Source: Methanosarcinales archaeon Methan_01 (GTDB lineage Archaea; Halobacteriota; Methanosarcinia; Methanotrichales; Methanotrichaceae). Taken from it: 64,000 bases of DNA. The stretch is from assembly GCA_001602645.1 (NCBI GenBank), contig LUYE01000010.1, positions 1 through 64,000 of the forward strand, in the 5' to 3' direction. How positions within the stretch are numbered: the stretch's first letter is position 1; each line of letters opens with the position of its first letter. The notes beneath the pieces are model-generated. The model saw only the letters and a list, made by a program, of their open reading frames with translations, did no database searches and was not told the DNA's origin. Made by a program: the position numbers and the translations under genes. Positions 41,530 to 50,552 of this stretch are shown piece by piece.

Positions 41530-44283
41530 TCAAACTATCTTCTCTATGCGGATGGCGCATGCCTTATACTCAGGGGTCTTTGCCTGAGGGTCTAGGGCGG
41601 GGTTGGTGAGGAGGTTGGTGAGAACGTCCTGGTAGTGGAAAGACATGAACGCCACGCCGCGGGACGACTTATCGGTGACCCTCACCTTCGGTCTCACCTC
41701 GCCCCGCCTGGACTTGACGAGAACCGTCTCGCCGTCAGAAACCCCCAGATCGTCGGCGTCCTGTGGGCTTATCTCTATCGCCTCCTCCGGCCATATCCAC
41801 ATTATCCCTTTTGAGCGGCGGGTCATGGAACCGCAGTTGTAGTGCTCCCTTCTTCTGCCGGTGGTGAGGATCAATGGATAGTCGGGATCGGTCTCCTCGG
41901 CGGGAGGCCTATGCTCGACGGCGTTGAACTTTCCTAGCCCCCGGCTGAAACACCCGACGTGCATCGTCTCAGTCCCCGGGTGGTCGTCGCATATGCAGGG
42001 CCACTGCAGGCCTCGGGCGACCAGCCGCGGAAAGCTCACTCCCGCGAAGATCGGAGCAAGGGACGCGATCTCGTCCATGATCTCCGATGGGTGGCTGTAA
42101 TCCATAGGATAGCCCATCTTCTGAGCTATGAGGGAGATAGTCTCCCAGTTCGCATGGCCAGAGATCGGAGAGATCGCCCTATTTACCCGCTGAATCCGCC
42201 GCTCGCCGTTGGTGAAGGTCCCATCGCACTCCGCAAAGCTCGCGGCAGGCAGGATGACGTCGGCGTATCTCGTCGTCTCGGTGGGGAATATCTCCTGGAC
42301 GACGAGGAAGTCCAGGGCTTCGAGGGAAGACCGGACCCGGTTGGTGTCGGGGTCGGTCTGGGCGGGATCCTCCCCCAGGATGTAAAGCCCCCTGATCCCT
42401 CTCCCACAAGCGAGCTGCTCCAGCATCTCTGTGGAGGTGAGGCCGGGGTTCGCGGGGAGCCGGACCTTCCACGCCTCTTCGAACTTGGACCGGAGATCGG
42501 GGTTTGTCACCGGCTGATAGCCGACGTAGGCATTGGGGAGAGCCCCCATATCGCAGGCCCCCTGGACGTTGTTCTGCCCCCGGAGAGGCATTATCCCCGT
42601 CGAGCGGCGGCCGACGTTCCCCGTCAGCATCGCCAGGTTTCCGAGCGACATCACGTTGGCGGTTCCGGTGACGTGCTCGGTCATCCCCAGGCTGTAGATG
42701 ATCATCGCCTTCTCAGCCCCGGCGTAGAGCCGGGCCGCCTCGACGATATCTCCTTCGGGAACTCCGGTTATTTCGGCAGCCGTCTCGGGCGGATACTCCA
42801 TGACCACCTTCCGGAGCTCCTCAAACCCCTCCGTCCGGCTGGAGATGAACTCCCGATCCTCCAGCCCCTCCCTGAGGATGACGTTCATCATCCCGTTCAG
42901 GAGGGCGATGTTGGTTCCAGGCCGGAGGTTCAGCCAGACCTTCGCCCGGTCGACGAGCTCGATTTTGCGGGGGTCGGCGACGATGATCTTTGTCCCCTGG
43001 TTGGCCGCCTTGATCACCTTCAGCCCCACTATGGGATGGGCCTCGGTGGTATTGGATCCGATGATGAATAGGACGTCGGCGTCTTCGATCTGGTCGAAGG
43101 AGTTGGTGGCCGCACCGCTGCCGAAGCAGGCGGCCAGGCCGGTTACGGAAGGGGCGTGGCAGACTCGGGCGCAGTTGTCCACGTTGTTCGTGCCGAAGAC
43201 GGCCCGGGCGAGCTTCTGGACCAGGTAGTTCTCCTCGTTGGTGCATCGAGAGGAGGAGAGGGCTCCCAGGGAGTCGGGACCGTATCTCTCTCGGATCTCG
43301 GAGAACCTTCTCGCGACGAGGTCGAGGGCCTCCTCCCAGGTAGCCTCGAGAAGCCTCCCGTTCCGTCTTATCTGGGGGGTGGTGATGCGGTCGGGATGAT
43401 GGACGATCTCATCCAGCCCAAAACGGCCTTTGACGCACAACTGACCACTATTCACCGGGCCTTCTCGATCTGGATAGACGGAGACGATCCTGTCGTCCTC
43501 GACCCCGAGGACCAGCCGGCAGCCGACGCCGCAGTAGGGGCAGACGGTGGAGACTGTATTATCCGGCCGCGCCCATTTATCGGACCGGACGGAGAGGGCG
43601 CCGGTGGGGCAGATGTCCACACACGCGCCGCAGAACTTGCAGTCCGAATCCACCAGAGATGAGGGTCCTATCCAGTGCATCCGGTGAAAGTCGGGATTGC
43701 TCTTGAGGACCCCCTCCCCGCGGACCTCCTCGCATACTCGCACGCAGCGGCTGCACATGATGCAGAGGTTGTAGTTGCGGTCGAAGAAGGGCTCTCTCAA
43801 AACAGGCATATTCCTGAATTGGAGCTGATATCTGACCTTCTCCAGGCCGACGAACTGGACCGCCTTCTGCAGCTCGCAGGACCCATCCCGGGGGCAGAAC
43901 TTGCAGCCCACGGTCACCGGAAACTTCCTCATGCACTCCCGCAGGTCGGTGCAATCGTCCTTTCTATCGCAGAAAAGGCATGAGGTGGGATGGTTGGTGA
44001 GAGCCAGGAGCATCTCCAGGGTGTGTCGTCTCATCTCCTGCAGCTCCTCTGTCCTGGTCTCCACCACCATCCCCTCTTCCGCCAGAGTATTGCAGGATGT
44101 AGGATAGCGATCAAATCCCTCTACAGAGACGATGCAGAGCTTGCAGGAGCCTATGGGCTTCAAATCCGGGTGGTGGCAGAGCGACGGCACATAAGAGCCC
44201 GCTTTGCAAGCAGCATCGAGAATGGTAGCCCCCGCTGGGACCGTTACCTCTCGACCATCAATGGTAAGCCTTATTTCAAACAT
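41530..44283 (-). CDS. fdhA: Long formate dehydrogenase alpha subunit with NuoG-like N-terminus
   Basis: A 917-residue Mo/W-bis-pterin oxidoreductase. Residues 1-~75 are a [2Fe-2S] ferredoxin domain (C36, C47, C50, C64). A NuoG-type cluster region follows (CLFCDRKDDC, CKFCPRDGSC) and then two [4Fe-4S] motifs (CIMCSRCVRVC, CKFCGACVDIC). The catalytic part begins CPYCGVGC, and the metal-ligand position is Cys, not selenocysteine, in CARVCHAPSVTGL. The C-terminal domain has GSMTRRSKG and VAFMSFHYQDV. Such chains oxidise formate or reduce CO2 with an electron partner. No fdhB is adjacent. The gene lies 60 bases after the DUF364-type gene on the same strand. Confidence 0.88.
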   Translation of the reverse strand: MFEIRLTIDGREVTVPAGATILDAACKAGSYVPSLCHHPDLKPIGSCKLCIVSVEGFDRYPTSCNTLAEEGMVVETRTEELQEMRRHTLEMLLALTNHPTSCLFCDRKDDCTDLRECMRKFPVTVGCKFCPRDGSCELQKAVQFVGLEKVRYQLQFRNMPVLREPFFDRNYNLCIMCSRCVRVCEEVRGEGVLKSNPDFHRMHWIGPSSLVDSDCKFCGACVDICPTGALSVRSDKWARPDNTVSTVCPYCGVGCRLVLGVEDDRIVSVYPDREGPVNSGQLCVKGRFGLDEIVHHPDRITTPQIRRNGRLLEATWEEALDLVARRFSEIRERYGPDSLGALSSSRCTNEENYLVQKLARAVFGTNNVDNCARVCHAPSVTGLAACFGSGAATNSFDQIEDADVLFIIGSNTTEAHPIVGLKVIKAANQGTKIIVADPRKIELVDRAKVWLNLRPGTNIALLNGMMNVILREGLEDREFISSRTEGFEELRKVVMEYPPETAAEITGVPEGDIVEAARLYAGAEKAMIIYSLGMTEHVTGTANVMSLGNLAMLTGNVGRRSTGIMPLRGQNNVQGACDMGALPNAYVGYQPVTNPDLRSKFEEAWKVRLPANPGLTSTEMLEQLACGRGIRGLYILGEDPAQTDPDTNRVRSSLEALDFLVVQEIFPTETTRYADVILPAASFAECDGTFTNGERRIQRVNRAISPISGHANWETISLIAQKMGYPMDYSHPSEIMDEIASLAPIFAGVSFPRLVARGLQWPCICDDHPGTETMHVGCFSRGLGKFNAVEHRPPAEETDPDYPLILTTGRRREHYNCGSMTRRSKGIMWIWPEEAIEISPQDADDLGVSDGETVLVKSRRGEVRPKVRVTDKSSRGVAFMSFHYQDVLTNLLTNPALDPQAKTPEYKACAIRIEKIV

Positions 44284-44343
44284 CTTCCCAACCGCGCCTG
44301 ATATTGTTCTTTTTTCGCCTTGGATCTATATGGGACAGGAAGG

Positions 44344-45126
44344 TCACTCCGAACAGAAGCACCACCTCTCTAAGCCGAGGAGGCGAGCGGCCCCTGCGAT
44401 GGTAGTTCCGTAGAAGACGACCCGGTTTTCGAACCGATCAGCCAGCTCCAGAAGGCCGTCGATGGTGCCATTTACGAGGGTCGTGCCTGTGATCAGAACG
44501 ATGGGGCACCTCTCAAAGAGGGGTTCGGGCCGGGAGCCGTCCAGGACTTTGATCCCCGAACGGATCTCCCCGGCGGAAACCAGGTCCGAGACCATCACCC
44601 TCTCGGGGCCGAAGATCTCGACGAGAGACGAGAGGATGGCGGGCTGCATCCCCACAAGCCCCGCAGGACAGATTCTCTCTCTCCTCATCAATTGGCCCAA
44701 GAGTGCGGCGCAGTCTCGGGGGCCTGCATCCCTGCAGTGGACCGTCCCCTCCACGAGCCCCAAATGTCTCATTACTCCGTTGATGGTGGATACGAGGACC
44801 GCCCGCTCGAAGGTCTTCTCCAGAGGCAGCTTCAGCACCTCCTCCAGGGTTCCGCTGAAGACTCCGCGGGCGGAGGTGAAGGCCTGGCCGCAGGATCCCC
44901 GGTAATTCGCCTCCATCAGAACCTCCTTTCCCCTCAGGAGGGGGAAGTCGTCCCTCTCGGGGTTTCCGATCGCCTCAGTGCTGCTGAGGGGGCGGGTCGC
45001 TACCACCTGGTCATCCAGCTCATCTCTCGGAACGTCCCTCTGGTCGCACCAGCGGTCCAGTTCGGAGATGAAACGCAATCGTGCGATCTTCAAAAGGTCC
45101 GGCTTCTCCGTATTTTCGTTCTTCAT
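44344..45126 (-). CDS. DUF364/DUF4213-type Rossmann-like protein, possible metal chelation
   Basis: A 260-residue protein resembling the DUF4213/DUF364 family of putative heavy-metal chelating proteins: EVLMEANYRGSCGQAFTS, AVLVSTINGVMRHLGL, and a C-terminal Rossmann-like half with GLVGMQPAILSSLVE, VMVSDL and VLITGTTLVNGTIDGLL. Relatives often neighbour Mo/W or cobalamin genes. ATG 45126 has GGGTAAGG right before it and follows the fdhD stop by 43 bases; a farther start would overlap fdhD. A role in Mo/W handling for the Fdh/Fmd proteins is inferred from position only. Confidence 0.65.
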   Translation of the reverse strand: MKNENTEKPDLLKIARLRFISELDRWCDQRDVPRDELDDQVVATRPLSSTEAIGNPERDDFPLLRGKEVLMEANYRGSCGQAFTSARGVFSGTLEEVLKLPLEKTFERAVLVSTINGVMRHLGLVEGTVHCRDAGPRDCAALLGQLMRRERICPAGLVGMQPAILSSLVEIFGPERVMVSDLVSAGEIRSGIKVLDGSRPEPLFERCPIVLITGTTLVNGTIDGLLELADRFENRVVFYGTTIAGAARLLGLERWCFCSE

Positions 45127-45169
45127 CCTTACCCTCACGCTTTGGATCCAAAAGAGTTCGGCGCCATCG

Positions 45170-45940
45170 TCATAAGATCCTCTCTTCGCCAGCGTAGACA
45201 TAGAGGTTGGGCCTTCTCGCGAAGGCGGCCAAGGTCATCCCCCGCCTATCGGCCAGGTCTATTCCGGCCTTCAGGGGGGCTGCTCTGCTGACGAGAACGG
45301 GGACTTTCGCCATAGCCGCCTTGGAGACGATGACCGATGAGAGCCTTCCCGTCGTTATCAGAACAGACCTCGATAGATCGGCTCCTGCCATGAGGGCCGA
45401 CCCAACGGCCTTGTCCACCGCCGAAGATCTGCTCACATCCTCGCAGAAAGATCGTATAGCCCCGTCCTCATCAACCACCAGAGCCGAGTGAGGGCCCCCG
45501 GTCCTCCTCCAGATGATGGCGGACACATTGATCTCGTCGAGGGCTCTGAAGATCGCCTCAGGACTGACTTTGAGGTCTGAGGCCGTCGGACGAGCCTCCC
45601 TCATTATTACTTCGCCTCTCCCCTCACAGAATATGTTTTTGCCATCCACCCTCGCCGAGACGAGATCTTCGATCCCTCCGAGGTGCCCCTCGCAGACAAG
45701 ATGGCCTACCGCCAGCTCTTCGAGCTGGGAGGGGAGGCAGAAGAGCTCCGCCACCTTCACGCCATCCAGGATCAGGGCAACCCTCTCCTCGACGGCGACG
45801 TCCACCTCCAGGCTTCGCCTCGCAGAGTTCGAGATCTCGATGCACTTCACCGTCTGAAAGGTGGCGGCCGGATCGAGCTGCTCATCTCTCCAGAACTCCT
45901 CCGCCTCCTCGATCCTGTCGGCGTGCCAGCTATCCTTCAT
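45170..45940 (-). CDS. fdhD: FdhD-like protein lacking the CxxC sulfurtransferase motif
   Basis: A 256-residue FdhD-family protein. FdhD passes sulfur to bis-MGD before its insertion in formate dehydrogenase. Family parts seen are SLEVDVAVEERVALILDG, LEELAVGHLVCEG, WRRTGGPHSALVVDEDG, SFCEDVSRSSAVDKAVG, TTGRLSSVIVSKAAMAKVPVLVSRAAP and GMTLAAFARRPNLYVYAG. The CxxC that carries the persulfide in E. coli FdhD should fall before TGGPHS, but there the chain reads MREARPTASDLKVSPE with no Cys. It is 11 bases downstream of the short fdhA. Confidence 0.82.
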   Translation of the reverse strand: MKDSWHADRIEEAEEFWRDEQLDPAATFQTVKCIEISNSARRSLEVDVAVEERVALILDGVKVAELFCLPSQLEELAVGHLVCEGHLGGIEDLVSARVDGKNIFCEGRGEVIMREARPTASDLKVSPEAIFRALDEINVSAIIWRRTGGPHSALVVDEDGAIRSFCEDVSRSSAVDKAVGSALMAGADLSRSVLITTGRLSSVIVSKAAMAKVPVLVSRAAPLKAGIDLADRRGMTLAAFARRPNLYVYAGEERIL

Positions 45941-45951
45941 CCCTCGGGCCC

Positions 45952-47994
45952 TCAGGACTTCACCGATATTCTACAGGCTGCCATCTTATATTCCGGGATC
46001 TTGGCGACGGGGTCGAGGGCATCGGAGGTGATGACGTTCGTCGCCTGCCAGTGGAAGGGCATGAAGACCATCCCCGGCTTCACCCTTTTCGTCACTCGGG
46101 CCCGGGCCTCGACCTCCCCCCGGACCGTCTTGACCTTTACCATATCTCCTTCGGAGACCAAGAGCCTCGCCGCATCCTCTGGATTGATCTCGACGTAGAG
46201 CTCAGGGTCTCTATCCAGGAGGGAGGGGCTCCGCCTCGTCATGGAGCCGCTGTTGTAGTGGACCACGATCCTTCCGGTGGAGAGGAGGATCGGATACTCG
46301 GGGCTCGTCTCCTCGGCTGCGGGCCTGTTATCCGCGGAGGCGATATTCGCCCTGCCGCTGGGGGTGGAGAACCTCTCTTGATGGAGGATCTCGGTCCCAG
46401 GATGGCTTCCGTCAGGGCAGGGCCAGAGGAGGCCCCCCACCCGGGAGATACGCTCCCGGGTCATGCCGCCGTACTGGGGCACTGTCCTGTTTATCTCTTT
46501 GAGGACCAGATCGGGACTCTCGCCTTTGAGATCCAAACCCATCCTCTTGCCGATCTCGTTTATGATCCAGAGCCCCTCCTTCGCCTCGCCGACGGGAGGG
46601 ACTGCCTTGTCGATCCACTGGACCCGCCGCTCCATGGAGGTGTAGCTTCCGTCCTTCTCCGCCCAGGCGGCCGCCGGCAGGACGAGATCGGCCATCCTGG
46701 CGGTGGCGGTCATGAAGATCTCCTGGACGATCAGAAAGTCGAGGCTCTCGAGGGCGGCTTTAGTCTTGTTGATATTGGCATCGCAGGTGACGGGATCTTC
46801 TCCTATGATGTACATCGCCCTGATCTTCCCCTCCAGCGCCGCCTCCGTCATCTCCGTGGCTGTGAGCCCCGGCCCCGGGGGCAGGTCCTCCACATCCCAA
46901 GCGGCCTTGAAAAATTCGATCGATCTCGGGTCTGAGGCTCTCCTGTAGCCTGGATAAAACTCGGCCATGCCGCCCATATCACAATTTCCCTGGACGTTGT
47001 TCTGGCCGCGCATCGGCCAGACGCCGGCCCCCGGCCTTCCCATCTGGCCGGCGATCAAGGCCAATGTGGCGCATGCCTTCACATTGTCGGTGCCGCAGAC
47101 GTGCTGGGTTATGCCCATGGAGTAGAGGAGAGAGGAGGCGGGAGACTGGGCATAGATTCGAGCGGCCTTGGCGATCTCTTCAGCGGAGACGCCCGTCACC
47201 TCAGCCGCCCTCTCCAGGGAATAGCCGCGGAGGTTTTCAGAAAGCGTTTCGAAGCCCTCCGTCCTCTCTTCGATGACCTTCTCATCGGCCAGCCCTTCAA
47301 CCACGATCACCTTCATCATCCCCCTCAAGAGATCGATGTCGCTTCCAGGGTTGATCCGGAGGTGCAGATCTGCCATCCAGGATGTGGATGTGATCCGCGG
47401 ATCAGCGACGATCACCTTCGCGCCATTCTCCTTCGCCTTTTGCACCCAGCGGGAGACGACGGGATGAGCCTCGGCGAAGTTTGTGCCTATGGCAAAGATG
47501 CACCTTGAGTTTTTGAGGTCTATGAGGTTGTTGGTCATGGCTCCTGTCCCCAGGACCGCGCCCAGGCCTACGACGGTAGGCGAATGGCAGAGGCGGGCGC
47601 AGTTGTCTACGTTGGGTGAGCCCAGGAGGCGGGCGAGCTTCTCCATCAGATAGTTCTCTTCGTTATTGCATCGAGATGAGGCCAAAAAGCCCAGGGATTT
47701 TGGCCCGTGGTCTTTTATGTTGCGGGCCAGGCCCTTTGCAGCCAGATCGAGGGCCTCCTCCCAGGAGATCCTCTCAAATTCGTCTCCTCTCCTCTTCAAG
47801 GGATATTTGAGCCGGTCCTCACTATTCAAGATCTCAAGGACGGCATTGCCTTTGGGGCAGAGGGCTCCCTCACAGGTCGGGTGGTCTTTCATATACTCAA
47901 CGCCGACGGCTTTGCCCCTCTCCACAACGAGGTAATAACCACAACCTACTGCACAGTAAGGGCAAAGAGATGGCACCATTTTTGTGGACAATTC
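45952..47994 (-). CDS. fdhA: Short formate dehydrogenase alpha subunit
   Basis: A 680-residue catalytic subunit of the formate dehydrogenase type with one N-terminal [4Fe-4S] motif (CPYCAVGCGYYL and CPKG) and the bis-pterin domains. The metal ligand is Cys in CARLCHSPTVVGLG. GQNNVQGNCDMGGM and the C-terminal NSGSMTRRS, FMPFHWQATNVI are typical. It lacks the NuoG-like extension of the other copy. GGAGGATATGAA stands ahead of TTG 47994; TTG 48015, directly after the fmdB stop, and ATG 47979 are alternatives. Its position right behind fmdB suggests it works with the formylmethanofuran dehydrogenase. Confidence 0.88.
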   Translation of the reverse strand, partial: ELSTKMVPSLCPYCAVGCGYYLVVERGKAVGVEYMKDHPTCEGALCPKGNAVLEILNSEDRLKYPLKRRGDEFERISWEEALDLAAKGLARNIKDHGPKSLGFLASSRCNNEENYLMEKLARLLGSPNVDNCARLCHSPTVVGLGAVLGTGAMTNNLIDLKNSRCIFAIGTNFAEAHPVVSRWVQKAKENGAKVIVADPRITSTSWMADLHLRINPGSDIDLLRGMMKVIVVEGLADEKVIEERTEGFETLSENLRGYSLERAAEVTGVSAEEIAKAARIYAQSPASSLLYSMGITQHVCGTDNVKACATLALIAGQMGRPGAGVWPMRGQNNVQGNCDMGGMAEFYPGYRRASDPRSIEFFKAAWDVEDLPPGPGLTATEMTEAALEGKIRAMYIIGEDPVTCDANINKTKAALESLDFLIVQEIFMTATARMADLVLPAAAWAEKDGSYTSMERRVQWIDKAVPPVGEAKEGLWIINEIGKRMGLDLKGESPDLVLKEINRTVPQYGGMTRERISRVGGLLWPCPDGSHPGTEILHQERFSTPSGRANIASADNRPAAEETSPEYPILLSTGRIVVHYNSGSMTRRSPSLLDRDPELYVEINPEDAARLLVSEGDMVKVKTVRGEVEARARVTKRVKPGMVFMPFHWQATNVITSDALDPVAKIPEYKMAACRISVKS

Positions 47995-48015
47995 ATATCC
48001 TCCGGAAGTGAGCAA

Positions 48016-49341
48016 TTAGTCTTCGGAAAGCGTTGAAGGCCTTCTGCCCTCTTTTACACGATCGAATATCTGTCTTAGGGTGTCTTCGTTGCTCCCGGTG
48101 AAGGAGAAGGGGGAGGTGGTGAACGGGGTGAAGTAGACCGGGACGTCGTCGAGCCGGTAGAAGGTCCCATCGCACTCCATGGCGTCGATCACTCCAGGCA
48201 GAACGACCTCGGAGACCATGGTGGTGGGACAGGGAGCGACATCGATACAGACCACCGGGATCTCGGCGAGACGCTCCGCGCAAACCGCCGGGAAGTGGGA
48301 GACGAGGTCTGCGGAGACGATCAGAGCCGCGTCGACATCCCTTTCTCGCAAGAGGTCCACGGCGGTGTACTCCCCGGGGTTGTAGCGGGGGTAGCCCCGG
48401 GCGAAGTCGAGGCCGAAGGGGTATCCGTAGAGGTAGGAGGCCACCTGGTTGAACCCGGCGACGTTGCAGTGCCCCCTCAGGGCCCCGATGACGAACTTGG
48501 TGTGACCGTTCAGCTCCTTGACCAGGTTGAAGGCGAGCTCCGCGTTCCGGTGCTTTCCGTAGGATGAGGCGATGCCGAGGCCGACGTATATCGTCCCGAA
48601 GTTGCACCCCTTCATCATATCGAGCATCTCCTCCATGACGGAGATGGGAACCCCTGTCACATCCTCGACGGAATGATGAGGTCTCCGACCGTGGAGGAGG
48701 GTTAGGAGGGCCGAGAGGAGCTCGTAGTCGGAGTTGGGCTTCAGCTGGACGTGAAGGTCGGAGTTTTCGGCCGTAGGCGACCTCCGGGGGTCGACGGTGA
48801 TCACCGTCCGATCAAACCTCCCCCGCCGGGTCCAGTGCCCCCTCGGGTATATCGCATACCTGGACATGTGGCGCGGCATCGACTCCAGGGGGTTGGACCC
48901 CCAGTAGACAGCGAGGTCGCCTCTGATCTTGCTGTTTCCCGCCGTCGCCCCGACCCTTCCCGCCTCCTGGATCCCCATGGCCGTCGGCCCGTGGCAGACG
49001 GTGGAGTTGGAGTCGACGGCGGCGCCGAGAAATTCGCCCAGGTGGAGGCCGACCTCCATCGCCTCGCAGCTGGTCTCGCTCCCCATGAATAGGAGGGGTC
49101 GCTTCGATTCGATCAGGATCTCGGCCGCCCTCTCGATCGCCTCAGCCCAGGGGACGGCCCTCTGCTCGCCGTCCACGGTCATCATAGGCTCTCGAATCCT
49201 GTGGGCGCTCACCAGCTCCTGGAACTTGGCGTTTCCCATCTTGCAGGCGTTCTTGACCGTCAGGTGACTCCCATCCAGCTCCACCTGGATGTCGTCGCAG
49301 GAGGCGCCGCAGACCGGACATATGATGTTCTTATAGACCAA
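48016..49341 (-). CDS. fmdB: Formylmethanofuran dehydrogenase subunit B (catalytic, Mo/W pterin)
   Basis: A 441-residue subunit holding the Mo/W-bis-pterin that reduces CO2 to formate inside the complex, the first step of CO2-reducing methanogenesis (or the last of methyl oxidation). N-terminal cluster cysteines are C8, C11, C15 (CPVCGASC) and C33. The metal ligand is C116 in STVCHGPT. Selenocysteine is not used. TTG 49341 follows GGGTGA. It is last of the six fmd genes and stops immediately before the short fdhA. Confidence 0.93.
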   Translation of the reverse strand: MVYKNIICPVCGASCDDIQVELDGSHLTVKNACKMGNAKFQELVSAHRIREPMMTVDGEQRAVPWAEAIERAAEILIESKRPLLFMGSETSCEAMEVGLHLGEFLGAAVDSNSTVCHGPTAMGIQEAGRVGATAGNSKIRGDLAVYWGSNPLESMPRHMSRYAIYPRGHWTRRGRFDRTVITVDPRRSPTAENSDLHVQLKPNSDYELLSALLTLLHGRRPHHSVEDVTGVPISVMEEMLDMMKGCNFGTIYVGLGIASSYGKHRNAELAFNLVKELNGHTKFVIGALRGHCNVAGFNQVASYLYGYPFGLDFARGYPRYNPGEYTAVDLLRERDVDAALIVSADLVSHFPAVCAERLAEIPVVCIDVAPCPTTMVSEVVLPGVIDAMECDGTFYRLDDVPVYFTPFTTSPFSFTGSNEDTLRQIFDRVKEGRRPSTLSED

Positions 49342-49344
49342 CGT

Positions 49345-49737
49345 TCACCCCCTCCTCATAATCATCTTTGTGATCTCTCCAGCGCTCAAAACCTCATCCT
49401 CGGTGGGCTCGATCAACACCTGTGCCCCCTTGTAGAGGGGCGAGCCCGTCGAGAAGGTCTCGGGATCGACGACGACGTTCGCCCAGATCGCCCGCGGCAT
49501 GAAGACCTGCCCCGGCGGGAGAGACCCGTCATCTCTGGCACGGACTGCCACGCTCCGGCTTCCGTCCAATGCCGCGACCCTGACCCTACTGGGCCGTCCC
49601 AGGGCCTCGAAGTCTGCTGGATTTATGGCGCAGACGGCGCACTCCTCAGTGTAATCCGCGGTGAGCTTGTCTCCGCCCTTGGCGAGCCTCCCCTCGTTTA
49701 TGGTGCTACCGCTGTTCAGCTGAACGACCAGGCTCAT
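49345..49737 (-). CDS. fmdD: Formylmethanofuran dehydrogenase subunit D
   Basis: A 130-residue molybdopterin-dinucleotide-binding subunit, equal to the C-terminal domain of larger pterin enzymes. QLNSGSTINEGRLAKGGDK, CAVCAINPADFEALG and PPGQVFMPRAIWANVVVDPETF match FmdD/FwdD. It overlaps fmdC by four bases and sits three bases before fmdB. Confidence 0.92.
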   Translation of the reverse strand: MSLVVQLNSGSTINEGRLAKGGDKLTADYTEECAVCAINPADFEALGRPSRVRVAALDGSRSVAVRARDDGSLPPGQVFMPRAIWANVVVDPETFSTGSPLYKGAQVLIEPTEDEVLSAGEITKMIMRRG

Positions 49738-50552
49738 ATCATCGCCTCCCTGGCGTAGAGGACCCCCTTCGGGCTCTTGCTTATGGCGTAATCTCCGGTG
49801 AACTTTGCAAACCTCCCCTCGATCTTCCGGTCTCCGATCGTCGGGTCGACCTCGGAGCCCGCGGCACCAAAGCCGGGGGTGAACTGGTGAATCCTGCCGA
49901 GGACGACGATCGATCCCCCGACCATCTCGGCCCCGACCCCCCTGACGGCGTCTTTTCCCACCACGATCAGGCCGCCATTCTGCCGGATGCCGCAGAAGTT
50001 CTCGACGCTGCCTCCGACGACGATCTCGCCGCCTGCCATCCCCCCGCCGAGCTGGCTTCTGGCGTTCCCGTGGATCAGGATCTTCCCGCCGGTCATGCCG
50101 CGCCAGCTACCCCGGTAAGCGGATCCGGCGTGGTCTCCGGCGTCTCCTCCGACCTCCAGGAGGCCTCCGGTCATGTTCATCCCCGCCCAGGGACCGGCGT
50201 TCCCCCTCACTCGGATCTCGCCTCCGGCCATCTCAGACCCGAGGTGCATCCCAGCCGAGCCCAGGATCTCGATCCTGCCGGAGGTCATCCTCTGGCCGAT
50301 CCTCTTGACCCGAGACGCGTCGCCGTCGATCAGGATATCGACCGCCGATACCCCATCTCCTGTCTCCTCCTCGGTCACATCAATCTCGAAGAATTCCAGA
50401 AGCTGCGCCTCTCTCGGCCCCTGCCAGACCGCAAGTCTGCCGATCTCCATCTCCGACTTTCCGGCGAAGGTGTCCGGTGAGATCGACTCCGCCTCGATCA
50501 TGATCTCGATCTCGCCCTTTGGGGAGAGCCTCACTTTCCTGGTCAGAACCAT
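49734..50552 (-). CDS. fmdC: Formylmethanofuran dehydrogenase subunit C
   Basis: A 272-residue subunit related to the glutamate synthase C-terminal beta-helix. Repeats of the form MAGGEIRVRGNAGPWAG, MTGGLLEVGGDAGDHAG and MTGGKILIHGNARSQLG are obvious across residues ~90-210. It is a structural subunit of the complex. ATG 50552 overlaps the fmdA stop as TGATG, with GAGGGGGG seven bases upstream; in-frame codons farther up lie within fmdA. Confidence 0.92.
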   Translation of the reverse strand: MVLTRKVRLSPKGEIEIMIEAESISPDTFAGKSEMEIGRLAVWQGPREAQLLEFFEIDVTEEETGDGVSAVDILIDGDASRVKRIGQRMTSGRIEILGSAGMHLGSEMAGGEIRVRGNAGPWAGMNMTGGLLEVGGDAGDHAGSAYRGSWRGMTGGKILIHGNARSQLGGGMAGGEIVVGGSVENFCGIRQNGGLIVVGKDAVRGVGAEMVGGSIVVLGRIHQFTPGFGAAGSEVDPTIGDRKIEGRFAKFTGDYAISKSPKGVLYAREAMI

